Below, piece by piece: positions 16,140-25,003 of a stretch of 64,000 bases of DNA. The position numbers were made by a program, and so were the translations under genes. The stretch is from Clostridium amylolyticum (GTDB lineage Bacteria; Bacillota; Clostridia; Clostridiales; Clostridiaceae). Position 1 is the stretch's first letter. Every line of letters starts with the position of its first letter. The notes under the pieces were generated by a model. That model was not told the origin of the DNA. It did not search any database and saw nothing but the letters and a program-made list of their open reading frames with translations. Where the stretch lies: positions 62,001 through 126,000 of the forward strand of contig NZ_FQZO01000008.1 of the NCBI RefSeq assembly GCF_900142075.1, read 5' to 3'.

Positions 16140-16456
16140 TTTGCAATTTTTTATTTGTAAGCTCTTTTATCTTAATGCGCTCTTTTGTTCCTATACTTTT
16201 TTACCTGTAATACCTTCTGTTTTCTGTAATACATTTAAATTTATAATATCTACTTATATCCAACTGATTACACGCAAACTAAATTCAAAATTATATTTGA
16301 AATTATATTTGCAAATCACTCATCTCTAATATGAAGTTTCTGTTAAAGTCCTCTTTAATTCACCACTTTTCCAAATTGGAAACTTTTTCTTTATTTTTTA
16401 TTAATATTTACTTCCTATAATGAAAACAATATTAATAACTAAAGGAGGTTTTTATT

Positions 16457-17815
16457 ATGGAACAAGTAAGACAGATAACTTTCCCATTATATAGTGCAGT
16501 TCCTAGTGTAGTATCGGCAATACTTCTTCTAATCCTTGCCTTGATAGTTGCTGCCATTGTAAAGTCAATAATAGTTAAGGGTGGACAAAAAATAGGGTTG
16601 CCCCGTTATATGGACAAATGGGGATTAACTCATAACAAGAGTCCTGAAAGCACTCTAAATTCTATTGGTAAGGGAGCTTTTTGGATTACCTTTATATTAT
16701 TTTTCCCAAGTATTTTAGAATCATTAAATATGAGAGCTGTTTCAGCTCCTTTTACAACTATGACTAGCAAGTTTTTAAATTTCCTTCCTAATATACTAGG
16801 TGCGGTGCTTGTACTTATAGTTGGTTATGTAATAGCTAAAGTGGTTAGAGATTTATTGGCTGTATTGCTAAGAAAGCTAAAAGTAGATGAGCTTCAAAGC
16901 AAGGCAGGCTTGGACGGCACTACTAGCACTTCTACATTTTCTACTTTAATAGCTAACATCGTGTATGTACTAATATGGATACCAATAATTATTTCAGCTT
17001 TGGAAATACTTAATATTCAAGCCATTTCCGTGCCAGCAATTAGTATGCTTAACATCATAATGAATATGATTCCTAACATATTTGTAGCAGCAGTGCTCGT
17101 TGTGGTAGGTGCTTACATTGCTAAGTTAGTAGGAAACTTGGTTGCTAACTTACTTTCTGGCATAGGAATAAATTCTATCTATAAACACATAGGCTTTGGA
17201 ATGAATGCTAAAACTCCAAGATATCTATTATCTGACATAATAGGGGGATTAGTAAAATTCATAATAATACTTTTATTCTCCGTAGAAGCCTTAAATGTAG
17301 TGAACCTTGAAGTGCTTAACAGGGTTGGCTTTGCTATAATAGCTTATCTGCCATTCTTCTTAAGTGCTGTTATAATCCTAGGCGCAGGACTAATCATAGG
17401 AAAATGGGTAGAAGGGTTAATGTCCAAATATACTTCTTCCTCAAAATTAACAGCTACATTAATTAAATATTTTATTATTATATTTGCAGTTTTCATGACC
17501 TTAAACCAATTAGGCATAGCCATGGTAATTGTTAACACAGCCTTTATCATAATCTTAGGCGCATTAGCAGTAGCCTTCGCTATATCCTTTGGTATAGGAG
17601 GAAGAACCTTTGCCGCTAGAGCCTTAGATAAGTTTGAAAAGAAGATGGAAGCATCAGCACCTGCTTCTGACAGCACTGCTAATACTAATGCTAATTTTGA
17701 CCCTAATGTTAATGCTAACATAAGTCCCGGCATCAACGGTTATGACCCAAAGGATATGAAACCAAATGATATTAATGCAAAGAATAACTTTGGAAATAAC
17801 AACAATCCTATTTAA
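16457..17815 (+). CDS. Mechanosensitive-channel-type membrane protein with conserved TM-helix repeats
   Basis: A 452-residue polytopic membrane protein. Two or three copies of the TM_helix motif occur (LPNILGAVLVLIVGYVIAKV near 110-130; IPNIFVAAVLVVVGAYIAKL near 208-228; LPFFLSAVIILGAGLIIGKW near 296-316). A further membrane pair and a glycine-rich AISFGIGGRTFAARALDKFE segment near 372-392 resemble the pore-proximal part of MscS-related proteins. The last 60 residues are Asn/Pro-rich and disordered. It likely acts in osmotic protection, but no canonical MscS beta domain is visible. GGAGG lies 9 nt before the ATG. Confidence 0.8.
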   Translation: MEQVRQITFPLYSAVPSVVSAILLLILALIVAAIVKSIIVKGGQKIGLPRYMDKWGLTHNKSPESTLNSIGKGAFWITFILFFPSILESLNMRAVSAPFTTMTSKFLNFLPNILGAVLVLIVGYVIAKVVRDLLAVLLRKLKVDELQSKAGLDGTTSTSTFSTLIANIVYVLIWIPIIISALEILNIQAISVPAISMLNIIMNMIPNIFVAAVLVVVGAYIAKLVGNLVANLLSGIGINSIYKHIGFGMNAKTPRYLLSDIIGGLVKFIIILLFSVEALNVVNLEVLNRVGFAIIAYLPFFLSAVIILGAGLIIGKWVEGLMSKYTSSSKLTATLIKYFIIIFAVFMTLNQLGIAMVIVNTAFIIILGALAVAFAISFGIGGRTFAARALDKFEKKMEASAPASDSTANTNANFDPNVNANISPGINGYDPKDMKPNDINAKNNFGNNNNPI

Positions 17816-17832
17816 TTAGGATTTTAATATAA

Positions 17833-17878
17833 ACCCCTGTGGTAGTTCAACTTTTTGAACTCACCCCAAGGGGTTTTT
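17833..17878 (+). terminator. Terminator after the channel gene
   Basis: AAACCCCT pairs with AGGGGTTT, and GTTC/GAAC and GGT/ACC pair inside, followed by TTTCTTTTTTT. It starts 18 nt past the stop codon. Confidence 0.8.
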
Positions 17879-17890
17879 CTTTTTTTAGAG

Positions 17891-17935
17891 TCACCCCAGG
17901 GGTGATTCCATTTTATGTCACCACCCCTGGGGTGC
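17891..17935. repeat. GC-rich palindromic repeat, copy 1
   Basis: Two self-complementary 13-mers, CACCCCAGGGGTG (17892-17904) and CACCCCTGGGGTG (17922-17934), are 17 nt apart and can also pair with each other. Related GCCCCTGGGG hairpins occur at 33810-33852 and 34981-35040. Confidence 0.65.
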
Positions 17936-18116
17936 TACCATTTTTTTCTTTACCTCAAGGGTGATTATATTATCATACATAGGATTACCTAATAGAAATA
18001 TAGTTAAATTTTTAACATATTTATTAAGTCTTTGATAAATTTAAAATTAAATGTGGATATATTTAGTATATTTAAGCTATAATAATTTGTAGATATATTT
18101 CTAAGGGAGTGAAAGC

Positions 18117-19472
18117 ATGCAAAAACGATACATGGATTTATTTCAAAAATTAGTTAAGGCTTATTATGATGGAAATTTTGATGAAGCTGTAAAAGAAATT
18201 ATTGATACTCCTGGGCTGGATAAAGAGCAAGCCATGAAGACTATTTCTGCTTTATGTGGTGTTGAGGTAGATCTCAATGATAACTTCATCTATAATCTTA
18301 AAAAAGCTATAACTAACTATCAGGTTAGGGAGCAGATTGTACAAAAAGTAGGCAATTGTTCCATGAGTTGTGTAGATGATGAGACAGGTAAAACAAAATG
18401 TCAAATGATATGTCCTTTTAACGCTATATTAAAGGATCCAATTAAAAATACAACTTACATAGATGTAGATCTCTGCGCTGGATGTGGAAAATGCGTAGAT
18501 GCTTGTGATAATGGAAAATTATTAGATAAAATTGAGTTTGTGCCAATAATGGATTTATTAAAAAGCGGTAAACCAGTAGTGGCTGCAGTGGCACCTGCTA
18601 TTTCTGGGCAATGGGGTCCTAATGTATCCATGGATCAGATGAGAGCTGCTTTTGTAAAGGCTGGATTTAAAGATATGTTTGAAGTTGCTTTTGCTGCAGA
18701 TATGCTCACCATTAAAGAAGCTGTAGAGTTTGACCATTTGGTTAAGAAAAAAGATGATATGATGATAACCTCCTGCTGCTGCCCTATGTGGGTGGGAATG
18801 CTTAAGAGGGTTTATGCTGACTTAGTTAAATATGTATCTCCTTCAGTATCTCCTATGATAGCTGCTGCTAGGGTGCTTAAGAAGCTTAACCCAGAGGTAA
18901 AGGTAGTTTTTGTTGGACCATGTATAGCAAAAAAAGCAGAAGCCAAGGATAAGGACCTGGTAGGAGAAGTGGACTTTGTTTTAACCTTCCAAGAGTTAAA
19001 AGGTATATTTGATGTATTAGATATTAACCCTGAAGAGTTACCTGGAGTTGCTTCTATAGAATATGCTTCCCGTGGGGGTAGATTATACGCAAGAACCGGC
19101 GGAGTTTCTATAGCTATTTCTGAAGCTATAGAGGAGCTTTATCCTGAAAAATATACTTTCCTTAAAACCCTTCATGTGGACGGAGTTAAAGAATGTAAAG
19201 ATGTTTTAACTAGAGCTGCTGCTGGAGAAGATTTAGGCGCTAACTTTATAGAAGGTATGGGTTGTGTTGGCGGATGCGTTGGAGGCCCTAAGGCTTTAGT
19301 TTCTAAAGAAGAAGGAAAAGAAGCTGTAGATAACTTTGCATATCAATCCGCTGTAAAGATAGCCACTCACAGCGGAATACTAGACGAAGTATTTGCACGT
19401 ATAGGAATAACTTCTCTTGAAGATTTTAAACATCCTGAAAAAATAGAAATATTTGAAAGAGAATTTAAATAG
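18117..19472 (+). CDS. [FeFe]-hydrogenase-like protein with divergent H-cluster motif
   Basis: A 451-residue soluble iron-sulfur protein. The N-terminal ferredoxin region has Cys81/85/95/99 with unusual spacing and a regular CxxCxxCxxxC set at 120-130. The hydrogenase large domain follows. H-cluster motifs are TSCCCPMW (218-225), GPCIAKKAEA and EGMGCVGGCVGGPK. The first has three cysteines instead of the TSCCP of catalytic enzymes. Similar proteins are grouped among putative regulatory or uncharacterised [FeFe] hydrogenases, so hydrogen production should not be assumed. No small subunit or HydEFG maturase is nearby. It is a single gene with a terminator. Confidence 0.88.
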   Translation: MQKRYMDLFQKLVKAYYDGNFDEAVKEIIDTPGLDKEQAMKTISALCGVEVDLNDNFIYNLKKAITNYQVREQIVQKVGNCSMSCVDDETGKTKCQMICPFNAILKDPIKNTTYIDVDLCAGCGKCVDACDNGKLLDKIEFVPIMDLLKSGKPVVAAVAPAISGQWGPNVSMDQMRAAFVKAGFKDMFEVAFAADMLTIKEAVEFDHLVKKKDDMMITSCCCPMWVGMLKRVYADLVKYVSPSVSPMIAAARVLKKLNPEVKVVFVGPCIAKKAEAKDKDLVGEVDFVLTFQELKGIFDVLDINPEELPGVASIEYASRGGRLYARTGGVSIAISEAIEELYPEKYTFLKTLHVDGVKECKDVLTRAAAGEDLGANFIEGMGCVGGCVGGPKALVSKEEGKEAVDNFAYQSAVKIATHSGILDEVFARIGITSLEDFKHPEKIEIFEREFK

Positions 19473-20080
19473 TAAATAATAGCCTGCAGATGAGTTCTGC
19501 AGGTTATTTTATTTGTCCTATAAGGGAAATATTGATTTTTATGTTTATAAGAAAATACTAACCTTTGTATAATATAGAGACCATTATTTTTTATATTAAG
19601 AAAAAACATAAATTTCTTAACTTGATTTTAATCTTTTTTTAATGTTTTGTTGTTAGTATTTAAATATAGATAGTACAAGCCTTTTAAATAACACTAGGCA
19701 GTATTATTTAGGTGATACTATTTTATAAGATAATATGCACCCCTATTAAAAGAAAATGATTTTTTATAGACTTTTATACTCCCCCCTAAAATGTATAAAA
19801 TTTTAGGAAAATCATTTTCTCCCCTATTCCTCTTTTATTATTTTAGGATTTTGTGATATATTATTATATAAAATATATTACCTTATATAAAAGACATGGA
19901 TTTAAGGCGAAGATTCATTAACACAAAATAAATTAAGTCATTTCTATAATATGAGGATTTTTAACCTATATATTATATTAACTATTATAAAGGTTTTGAC
20001 TTTAGGATGTAGCAATATAAACACTCTAGATTATACTATATATTAATGTGTAAAAATTTAAAAAGGAGGAGCCGTGAAAC
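19473..20080. other. Intergenic stretch with terminator and nested inverted repeats
   Basis: AGCCTGCAG (19481-19489) / CTGCAGGTT (19497-19505) plus a T-run terminates the hydrogenase-like gene. A perfect 13-bp inverted repeat AGAAAATGATTTT (19751-19763) / AAAATCATTTTCT (19808-19820) encloses a second one, CCTAAAA (19785-19791) / TTTTAGG (19801-19807). I find no gene in the remaining AT-rich sequence before the phosphatase. Confidence 0.6.
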
Positions 20081-20596
20081 ATGAAAATAGATTACTTGGT
20101 AAAACGAGATCATAACATAATGATATTTCTTAATAAGAATTTAAAATGCAAAATAATGGACAGACTTATGCCCATTTTAACCTATTTAGGCTCCACGCCC
20201 TTTGTAGCTGCATTTTGCAGTTTTGCATTATTGTTCTTTGGAAGAGCTCGAGACAGCTTTGGTTTCAAGGTATCTGCAGCCGTTGTAGTAAGCGGCTCAT
20301 TATCTCAAATATTAAAAAGAACAGTGAATAGGATTCGTCCTTTTCTCATTTTAAATAACCTAAATATTAAAAAAATAGGTATCGACGATTATTCCTTCCC
20401 CTCAGGTCATACCTGTGCTGCTTTTACCCTGGCGGTGATGATATTAATGTTCTCGCATATGTGGGGCATATCCGCCCTTATACTGGCACTAGGTGTTGGA
20501 GTATCTAGAATATATCTAGGAGTCCACTTTCCTACAGACGTTATGGCTGGTATGATGCTGGGAACCTTAGTATCAGTGAGCACTTATTTAATTTAA
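20081..20596 (+). CDS. PAP2 family membrane phosphatase
   Basis: A 171-residue membrane phosphatase. The three acid-phosphatase motifs are present: KRTVNRIRPF near 84-93, PSGHT near 107-111, and SRIYLGVHFPTDV near 146-158 (catalytic His and Asp). Four or five membrane helices surround them. Relatives dephosphorylate undecaprenyl diphosphate or other lipid phosphates, so a role in recycling the lipid carrier for wall or polysaccharide synthesis is plausible. GGAGG lies 11 nt before the ATG. Confidence 0.9.
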   Translation: MKIDYLVKRDHNIMIFLNKNLKCKIMDRLMPILTYLGSTPFVAAFCSFALLFFGRARDSFGFKVSAAVVVSGSLSQILKRTVNRIRPFLILNNLNIKKIGIDDYSFPSGHTCAAFTLAVMILMFSHMWGISALILALGVGVSRIYLGVHFPTDVMAGMMLGTLVSVSTYLI

Positions 20597-20605
20597 ATTC
20601 TAAAT

Positions 20606-20664
20606 TAATGTACATTGTCAATTATAACGTTCTTTCTCTATGTTATAATTGACAATGTACATTA
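20606..20664. terminator. 23-bp perfect hairpin between PAP2 and HAD genes
   Basis: AATGTACATTGTCAATTATA (from 20607) continues into AC and is perfectly complementary to the segment 20642-20663, with one more T-A pair outside and a 13-nt loop. It lies 10 nt past the PAP2 stop codon. No clear T-run follows, so it may instead be a repeat or a transcript-stabilising structure. Confidence 0.55.
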
Positions 20665-20682
20665 TAAATTTATGGGTTGGTG

Positions 20683-21354
20683 ATGTTTTTGTTAAAGGAT
20701 ATAAAGGCGGTAATATTTGATTTGGATGGCACTTTGGTGGATTCTATGTGGGTTTGGGAAAAGATAGATAAGGATTACCTTAGCGGTTTGGGATTTGATG
20801 TGCCTTATAATTTGAAGGATGAAATAAATCACTTAAGCTTTGATGAAACAGCTATATATTTTAAGGATAAGTTTAATATTATAGATTCTCTTGAGGTTAT
20901 TAAAGCTACTTGGCACAACATGGCCATATCTGAATACTCCAGCAATGTCCCTTTAAAGCCAGGAGCTGAAAACTTCTTAAAGCACATTAAAAATCTAGGA
21001 TTAAAAATAGGTCTTGCTACCAGCAACTCCACTGAACTTTTGGAAGCAGTGCTTATGAAACATAATATATATGAATATTTTGATGTTATCACCACTACTA
21101 ACGAAGTAAAAAGGGGCAAGAATTTTCCTGACGTATATCTTCTTTGTGCAGAGAGGTTAGGAGTTAGTCCTGAACATTGCTTAGTTTTCGAAGACATACA
21201 GGCTGCTGTAATGGGTGCAAAAGCAGCAGGGATGAAAGTGGCTGCAGTGCATGATCCAGCGGCGGAGTATCAAAGAGAAGAGCTAGAAAGACTTGCAGAT
21301 CATTATGTTCTCAGTTATGAGAATATATTAGAAGGTACCAGGCATCTTTTTTAA
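20683..21354 (+). CDS. HAD superfamily phosphatase (beta-phosphoglucomutase-like)
   Basis: About 223 residues. The nucleophile motif FDLDGTLVDS is at residues 12-21, motif II LATSNST near 103-109, and motif IV VFEDIQAAVMGAKAAGM near 168-184, with a Lys (VKRGKNFPDVYL) in motif III. This is the subfamily I helical-cap layout of beta-PGM and sugar-phosphate phosphatases. The substrate is unknown. ATG at 20683 is preferred over the in-frame TTG at 20677; the ribosome site is weak (GGGTTGG). Its stop overlaps that of the convergent glycosyltransferase by 4 nt. Confidence 0.88.
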   Translation: MFLLKDIKAVIFDLDGTLVDSMWVWEKIDKDYLSGLGFDVPYNLKDEINHLSFDETAIYFKDKFNIIDSLEVIKATWHNMAISEYSSNVPLKPGAENFLKHIKNLGLKIGLATSNSTELLEAVLMKHNIYEYFDVITTTNEVKRGKNFPDVYLLCAERLGVSPEHCLVFEDIQAAVMGAKAAGMKVAAVHDPAAEYQREELERLADHYVLSYENILEGTRHLF

Positions 21355-22541
21355 TATAGCTCTTCCGTCTGTTTTATCATAGTTTCCAAGGAGTATCTTT
21401 CTTTGTTACATTCATAGGACTTTTCTGCTTTTTTTATCATCATAGGATACTCTTCCATAGCTTTAATCATGGATAATCTAAGAGAATCAACATTATTAGG
21501 CTGGGTTAATATTCCAAACTCTTCTTCATTTAATATTTTCCTGATAGCTCCTACATCTGTAGAAACTATTGGGATTTTATTTTTTATAGCTTCCAATATG
21601 ACAAAGGGAAAGCCTTCCTTTACTGAAGACATGACGAAGCAATCAATAATACGCATCTTGTCCATGGCATTTTCCACATAGCCTGTGAAAATTATATTTT
21701 TGTTATCTCCTGCTAGCGCTTTCATCTCCTGCAAGAGATGCCCATCTCCAATAAGTATCAGCTTTGCCTCATATCCTTCAGTGCACATATCCTTAAAAGC
21801 TTGTATAAGATATCTATGTCCTTTTGTCTCATAAAAGTTAGCCACGCTACCAAAGACAAAATCCCCTTCCGATATACCAAAATTCTTTCTCATTTTAGAT
21901 ATATGAGTCTGTGAATTCTTCTCTTTGCCTATACAAAGGCAATTAGCATCTAATTTGTCACTGGACTGATACTTGACAAATTGAGAATCCACCTTGGTAA
22001 TTGCCCTGTCAAAATCTATTCCATTAGGCACATATACCAAGTTTTTTTTAGGTTTAATTCCTTTGTTCTTAGCTATGCTTATGTCATTTTCATCCACACA
22101 TATTAAACTTGTAGTTTTTCTACTTTCATAAGCTTCTAAAAAAGTATAAAGCTTCTTTTTGGCAGTGCTCATAGGCTCATTAAAAACAAAGCCATGAGCA
22201 GTATAAATTATATTTTTAACCCCTGCAGAAAGGGCGGCTTCCCTTGCCAGTATTCCTGCCTTAGAGCTATGACTGTGAACCACATCATATTTATTTTTTT
22301 TGAACTCCATCTTAAGCTTTTTGTAACACTTAAAATCCATAATAGGGTTAATTTCTCTAACCATTTCGGGAATGGCTACATGCCTAATCCCTATAGAATT
22401 AAGTTCATCTATCATCTTCCCACCTGGAGCAGAGTAAACTGTAATATCATATTTGTCTTTAAATCCATTACATAAAAGCAGCACATTCTTTTGTGCCCCT
22501 CCTAACTCAGATTGTGTTATCACATAAGCTATTTTTTTCAT
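21351..22541 (-). CDS. GT4-type glycosyltransferase
   Basis: A 396-residue GT-B enzyme. The N-terminal acceptor domain begins with IAYVITQSELGGAQKNVLLL. The donor domain starts near residue 225 (GDFVFGSVANFYETKGHRYL) and has the GT4 signature EGFPFVILEAIKNKIPIVST near 310-330. It likely adds a hexose to a lipid-linked oligosaccharide. It is separated from the rest of the minus-strand polysaccharide operon by the plus-strand polymerase-like gene, so it has its own transcript, divergent from that gene. Confidence 0.9.
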   Translation of the reverse strand: MKKIAYVITQSELGGAQKNVLLLCNGFKDKYDITVYSAPGGKMIDELNSIGIRHVAIPEMVREINPIMDFKCYKKLKMEFKKNKYDVVHSHSSKAGILAREAALSAGVKNIIYTAHGFVFNEPMSTAKKKLYTFLEAYESRKTTSLICVDENDISIAKNKGIKPKKNLVYVPNGIDFDRAITKVDSQFVKYQSSDKLDANCLCIGKEKNSQTHISKMRKNFGISEGDFVFGSVANFYETKGHRYLIQAFKDMCTEGYEAKLILIGDGHLLQEMKALAGDNKNIIFTGYVENAMDKMRIIDCFVMSSVKEGFPFVILEAIKNKIPIVSTDVGAIRKILNEEEFGILTQPNNVDSLRLSMIKAMEEYPMMIKKAEKSYECNKERYSLETMIKQTEELY

Positions 22542-22915
22542 TCCACACCCTACCTCTTAATAATTCATGCTATACCTATACCTAAATCTGATATCTTATT
22601 ATATCTATGATGGAATATGTAAATAATATGCTAACCTTCCAGTGTACACTTTTAACTTATATACTATTATACCTCAATTAATGGCTCTAAATTAGTTTTT
22701 ATTTATAATGTTTACAGGAAGATAAATAAAAAAATATTCACTATTTCACCATAATTATATATGCATAGACTTATTTTTGTATAAATTATATTATTAAGGT
22801 TAGTATTATTTGTAGAATTGTTTAATTTATTTTATGGAATTTCTTTGAAAATATTGTTAGTAACTATAAAAAATGTGCTATACTTTAATGGATAATTATG
22901 TTAAGGAGATTAATA
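22542..22915. other. Divergent intergenic region, no gene seen
   Basis: AT-rich spacer between the divergent glycosyltransferase and polymerase-like genes. It should hold both promoters. TATACT near 22880 with a poor -35 region is the best plus-strand candidate. I see no repeat or structured RNA. Confidence 0.4.
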
Positions 22916-24154
22916 ATGAAACAAAGAACATTAGATAAGGTTTTTCTGATTTTTTTCTGTATTTATTTTTTTGCATCTATGGTTTTGCCCAATACCTTGA
23001 AGATTACCGGTAAGATAGGTATTTCAGAAGCTCTTTTTATTTTAATAGTATTATTTTATTTTATTGTAGCCTTTTCCCGGGAAAATGGTATTAAGAACTT
23101 TTTTATTAGCATTTCAGAATTTTTCACCCACAAATTATATATTTCCCTTACCTTATTGCTTGTATTAATGGCTATTTCTATTAGCTATTCTCTTGAGAAG
23201 CCCTTAGCAATAGGTGAGTCTATAAGGTTCTTTACTTACATTGTTTCAGGGTTTATAGCAATTAATGAATTTAAAGAAATTAGTGAGAAGGAGCTTTTAA
23301 TAAATACCTTTATATTTGCTAGCCTTGTCATAAGCTTAGTGGGACTTGGTCAAATGTTTACTGGTAAAGGCATGACAGTAGATATTATGATAAATGGTAT
23401 TAATGTTCCAAGGATGGAGTCTACCCTAGGCAATCCAAATTCCTTGGGAGCTTTTGCAGTAATTGCATTTTTTCCTGTATTGATGCTAGGTATACATACA
23501 AAAAATATTAAGATAAGAGCTCTTTATTTTATATTAGATTTTCTTTTACTTGTAAATATGATGATGTCTTTTTCCCGAAATTCTTGGTTGGCACTAGCCT
23601 TTGGAGTAGTAATTTTAACTATATCCTATAGTTGGAAGATCATTTTTATATTGATAGGTGGAGGATTTATTTCATTACTTGTACCTTCAATAATGGATAG
23701 GGTAAAGCAATTTGGTGACATGTCCGTTAATAGTTCTAGGCTAAATATATGGGCAATAGCTTTAAAGATAATCAAAGATAATCCCATAAAAGGTGTAGGA
23801 ATTGGAAATTTTATTGCATACTATGACATATACATAAAAAATTATCCTGATTATGATATGAAATTTTATAGACGATTTCCTACACATAATGATTATTTAA
23901 AAATACAAAGTGAACTTGGTATTTTGGGTACTTTAACATTTTTATCCTCTTTATTATTTAGTTTAATAGAAATATTTAAGGCCTCTAGATTAAAGAGGAG
24001 CAGATATAGTTTCTTTTACAAAGGCTTCCTAGTATCTTTTTTATGCTTTTTAATGTTAAATCTTTTCGATAACACTATGGGAATTACCCATCTATCCATT
24101 GCACTTTGGATATTAATTTTTAACGCAAGAAATAACTTTAAAACCATTTTCTAA
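22916..24154 (+). CDS. O-antigen ligase/polymerase-type membrane protein (1)
   Basis: About 412 residues with around ten membrane helices and a large loop. The Wzy_C/WaaL-type region is visible: SRNSWLALAFGVVIL near 222-236, then an external segment ending in GVGIGNFIAYYD near 300 and FPTHNDYLKIQSELGILG near 323-340, where the histidine is typical of O-antigen ligases. ATG at 22916 has AAGGAG 8 nt upstream. It is the only plus-strand gene in the polysaccharide locus and could be a ligase or a second polymerase. Confidence 0.8.
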   Translation: MKQRTLDKVFLIFFCIYFFASMVLPNTLKITGKIGISEALFILIVLFYFIVAFSRENGIKNFFISISEFFTHKLYISLTLLLVLMAISISYSLEKPLAIGESIRFFTYIVSGFIAINEFKEISEKELLINTFIFASLVISLVGLGQMFTGKGMTVDIMINGINVPRMESTLGNPNSLGAFAVIAFFPVLMLGIHTKNIKIRALYFILDFLLLVNMMMSFSRNSWLALAFGVVILTISYSWKIIFILIGGGFISLLVPSIMDRVKQFGDMSVNSSRLNIWAIALKIIKDNPIKGVGIGNFIAYYDIYIKNYPDYDMKFYRRFPTHNDYLKIQSELGILGTLTFLSSLLFSLIEIFKASRLKRSRYSFFYKGFLVSFLCFLMLNLFDNTMGITHLSIALWILIFNARNNFKTIF

Positions 24155-24177
24155 TAAAAAAATAATAAAATACTCTT

Positions 24178-24203
24178 AAAACTGCTGACTAATCAGCAGT
24201 TTT
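24178..24203. terminator. Bidirectional terminator between convergent polysaccharide genes
   Basis: AAAACTGCTGA (24178-24188) pairs with TCAGCAGTTTT (24193-24203) around CTAA, with T-rich flanks. It overlaps the last codons of the minus-strand GT2 gene. Confidence 0.85.
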
Positions 24204-25001
24204 AAATTTTTTGTGAGCCTTGTAAATTGATGTTCTTAATACTCTAGTAAGATATTTCAAGAATGAAAATGAAGATGCAGATATATAAGTTAAAAGTTTA
24301 ATTTGTTTGTTTTTTAGTAGTCTTTTATAGTTAGATAATTCTCCTTTTTCCATAAGCCAAAGCTTGGAGGTTAATCCACTTTCACCAAAGGTTCTTTTTC
24401 CTCCTCCGTAGGTAACTAAACTTTCATTTATAAACATACATTTGTACTTTTGAGAAAATCTAAGCCAAAGATCATAGTCTTCTGAATATTTTTGTCCTTC
24501 ATTAAATAAACCAGCATGAAAAAGTGCAGATTTTTCTACTATAACAGTAGATGTAAAGATGTAATTTCTATACAATAATTTATTAAAACTTATTTCTTGA
24601 AGATTGGGGAATGCCTTGTGTACTATATTGTTAAGAGATGTACATACCAGCTTAATATTAGGGTTATCCTGAAATACTTTTATTTGTTTTTTTATTTTAT
24701 CTGCTTCCCAGCAATCATCTGAATCAAGAAAAGCTATATATTCTCCCTTAGAATTCAGTATTCCGTTATTCCTAGCTGCTGCAGGTCCTTTGTTTGACTG
24801 TGTTATAAGTTTTACCATATTTAGATTGTTATAGACGATATAATTTTCAATTATCTCAGCAGTATTGTCCTTTGAACCATCATTTACTATAACTATCTCA
24901 AAGCTACTATAATTTTCTTGCTTAAGTATGCTGTCCACAGCCCTTGTGATATCTGAATTATTATAAACGGGAATAATTACTGAAATAAGTTTATCTTTCA
25001 T
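24189..25001 (-). CDS. Family 2 glycosyltransferase
   Basis: A 270-residue GT-A enzyme. It begins ISVIIPVYNNSDITRAVDSI, has a nucleotide-binding IVIVNDGSKDNT near 36-47 and the metal-binding AFLDSDDCWEADKIKKQ near 90-106. A C-terminal amphipathic helix probably contacts the membrane. It is the last gene of the minus-strand operon, 2 nt after the sulfotransferase-like gene. The sugar and acceptor are unknown. Confidence 0.9.
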   Translation of the reverse strand: MKDKLISVIIPVYNNSDITRAVDSILKQENYSSFEIVIVNDGSKDNTAEIIENYIVYNNLNMVKLITQSNKGPAAARNNGILNSKGEYIAFLDSDDCWEADKIKKQIKVFQDNPNIKLVCTSLNNIVHKAFPNLQEISFNKLLYRNYIFTSTVIVEKSALFHAGLFNEGQKYSEDYDLWLRFSQKYKCMFINESLVTYGGGKRTFGESGLTSKLWLMEKGELSNYKRLLKNKQIKLLTYISASSFSFLKYLTRVLRTSIYKAHKKFKTAD

Positions 25002-25003
25002 AT

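Noticed and set aside
16123..16329. Plus-strand 68-codon frame after tRNA-Pro
   Set aside because: It begins inside the tRNA terminator, is mostly Phe/Leu/Tyr from AT-rich DNA, and lacks a ribosome site.
17891..17935. CRISPR array suggested by repeated GC-rich palindromes
   Set aside because: Only two 13-mers occur here, spacing to other copies is in kilobases, there are no unique equal-length spacers and no cas genes.
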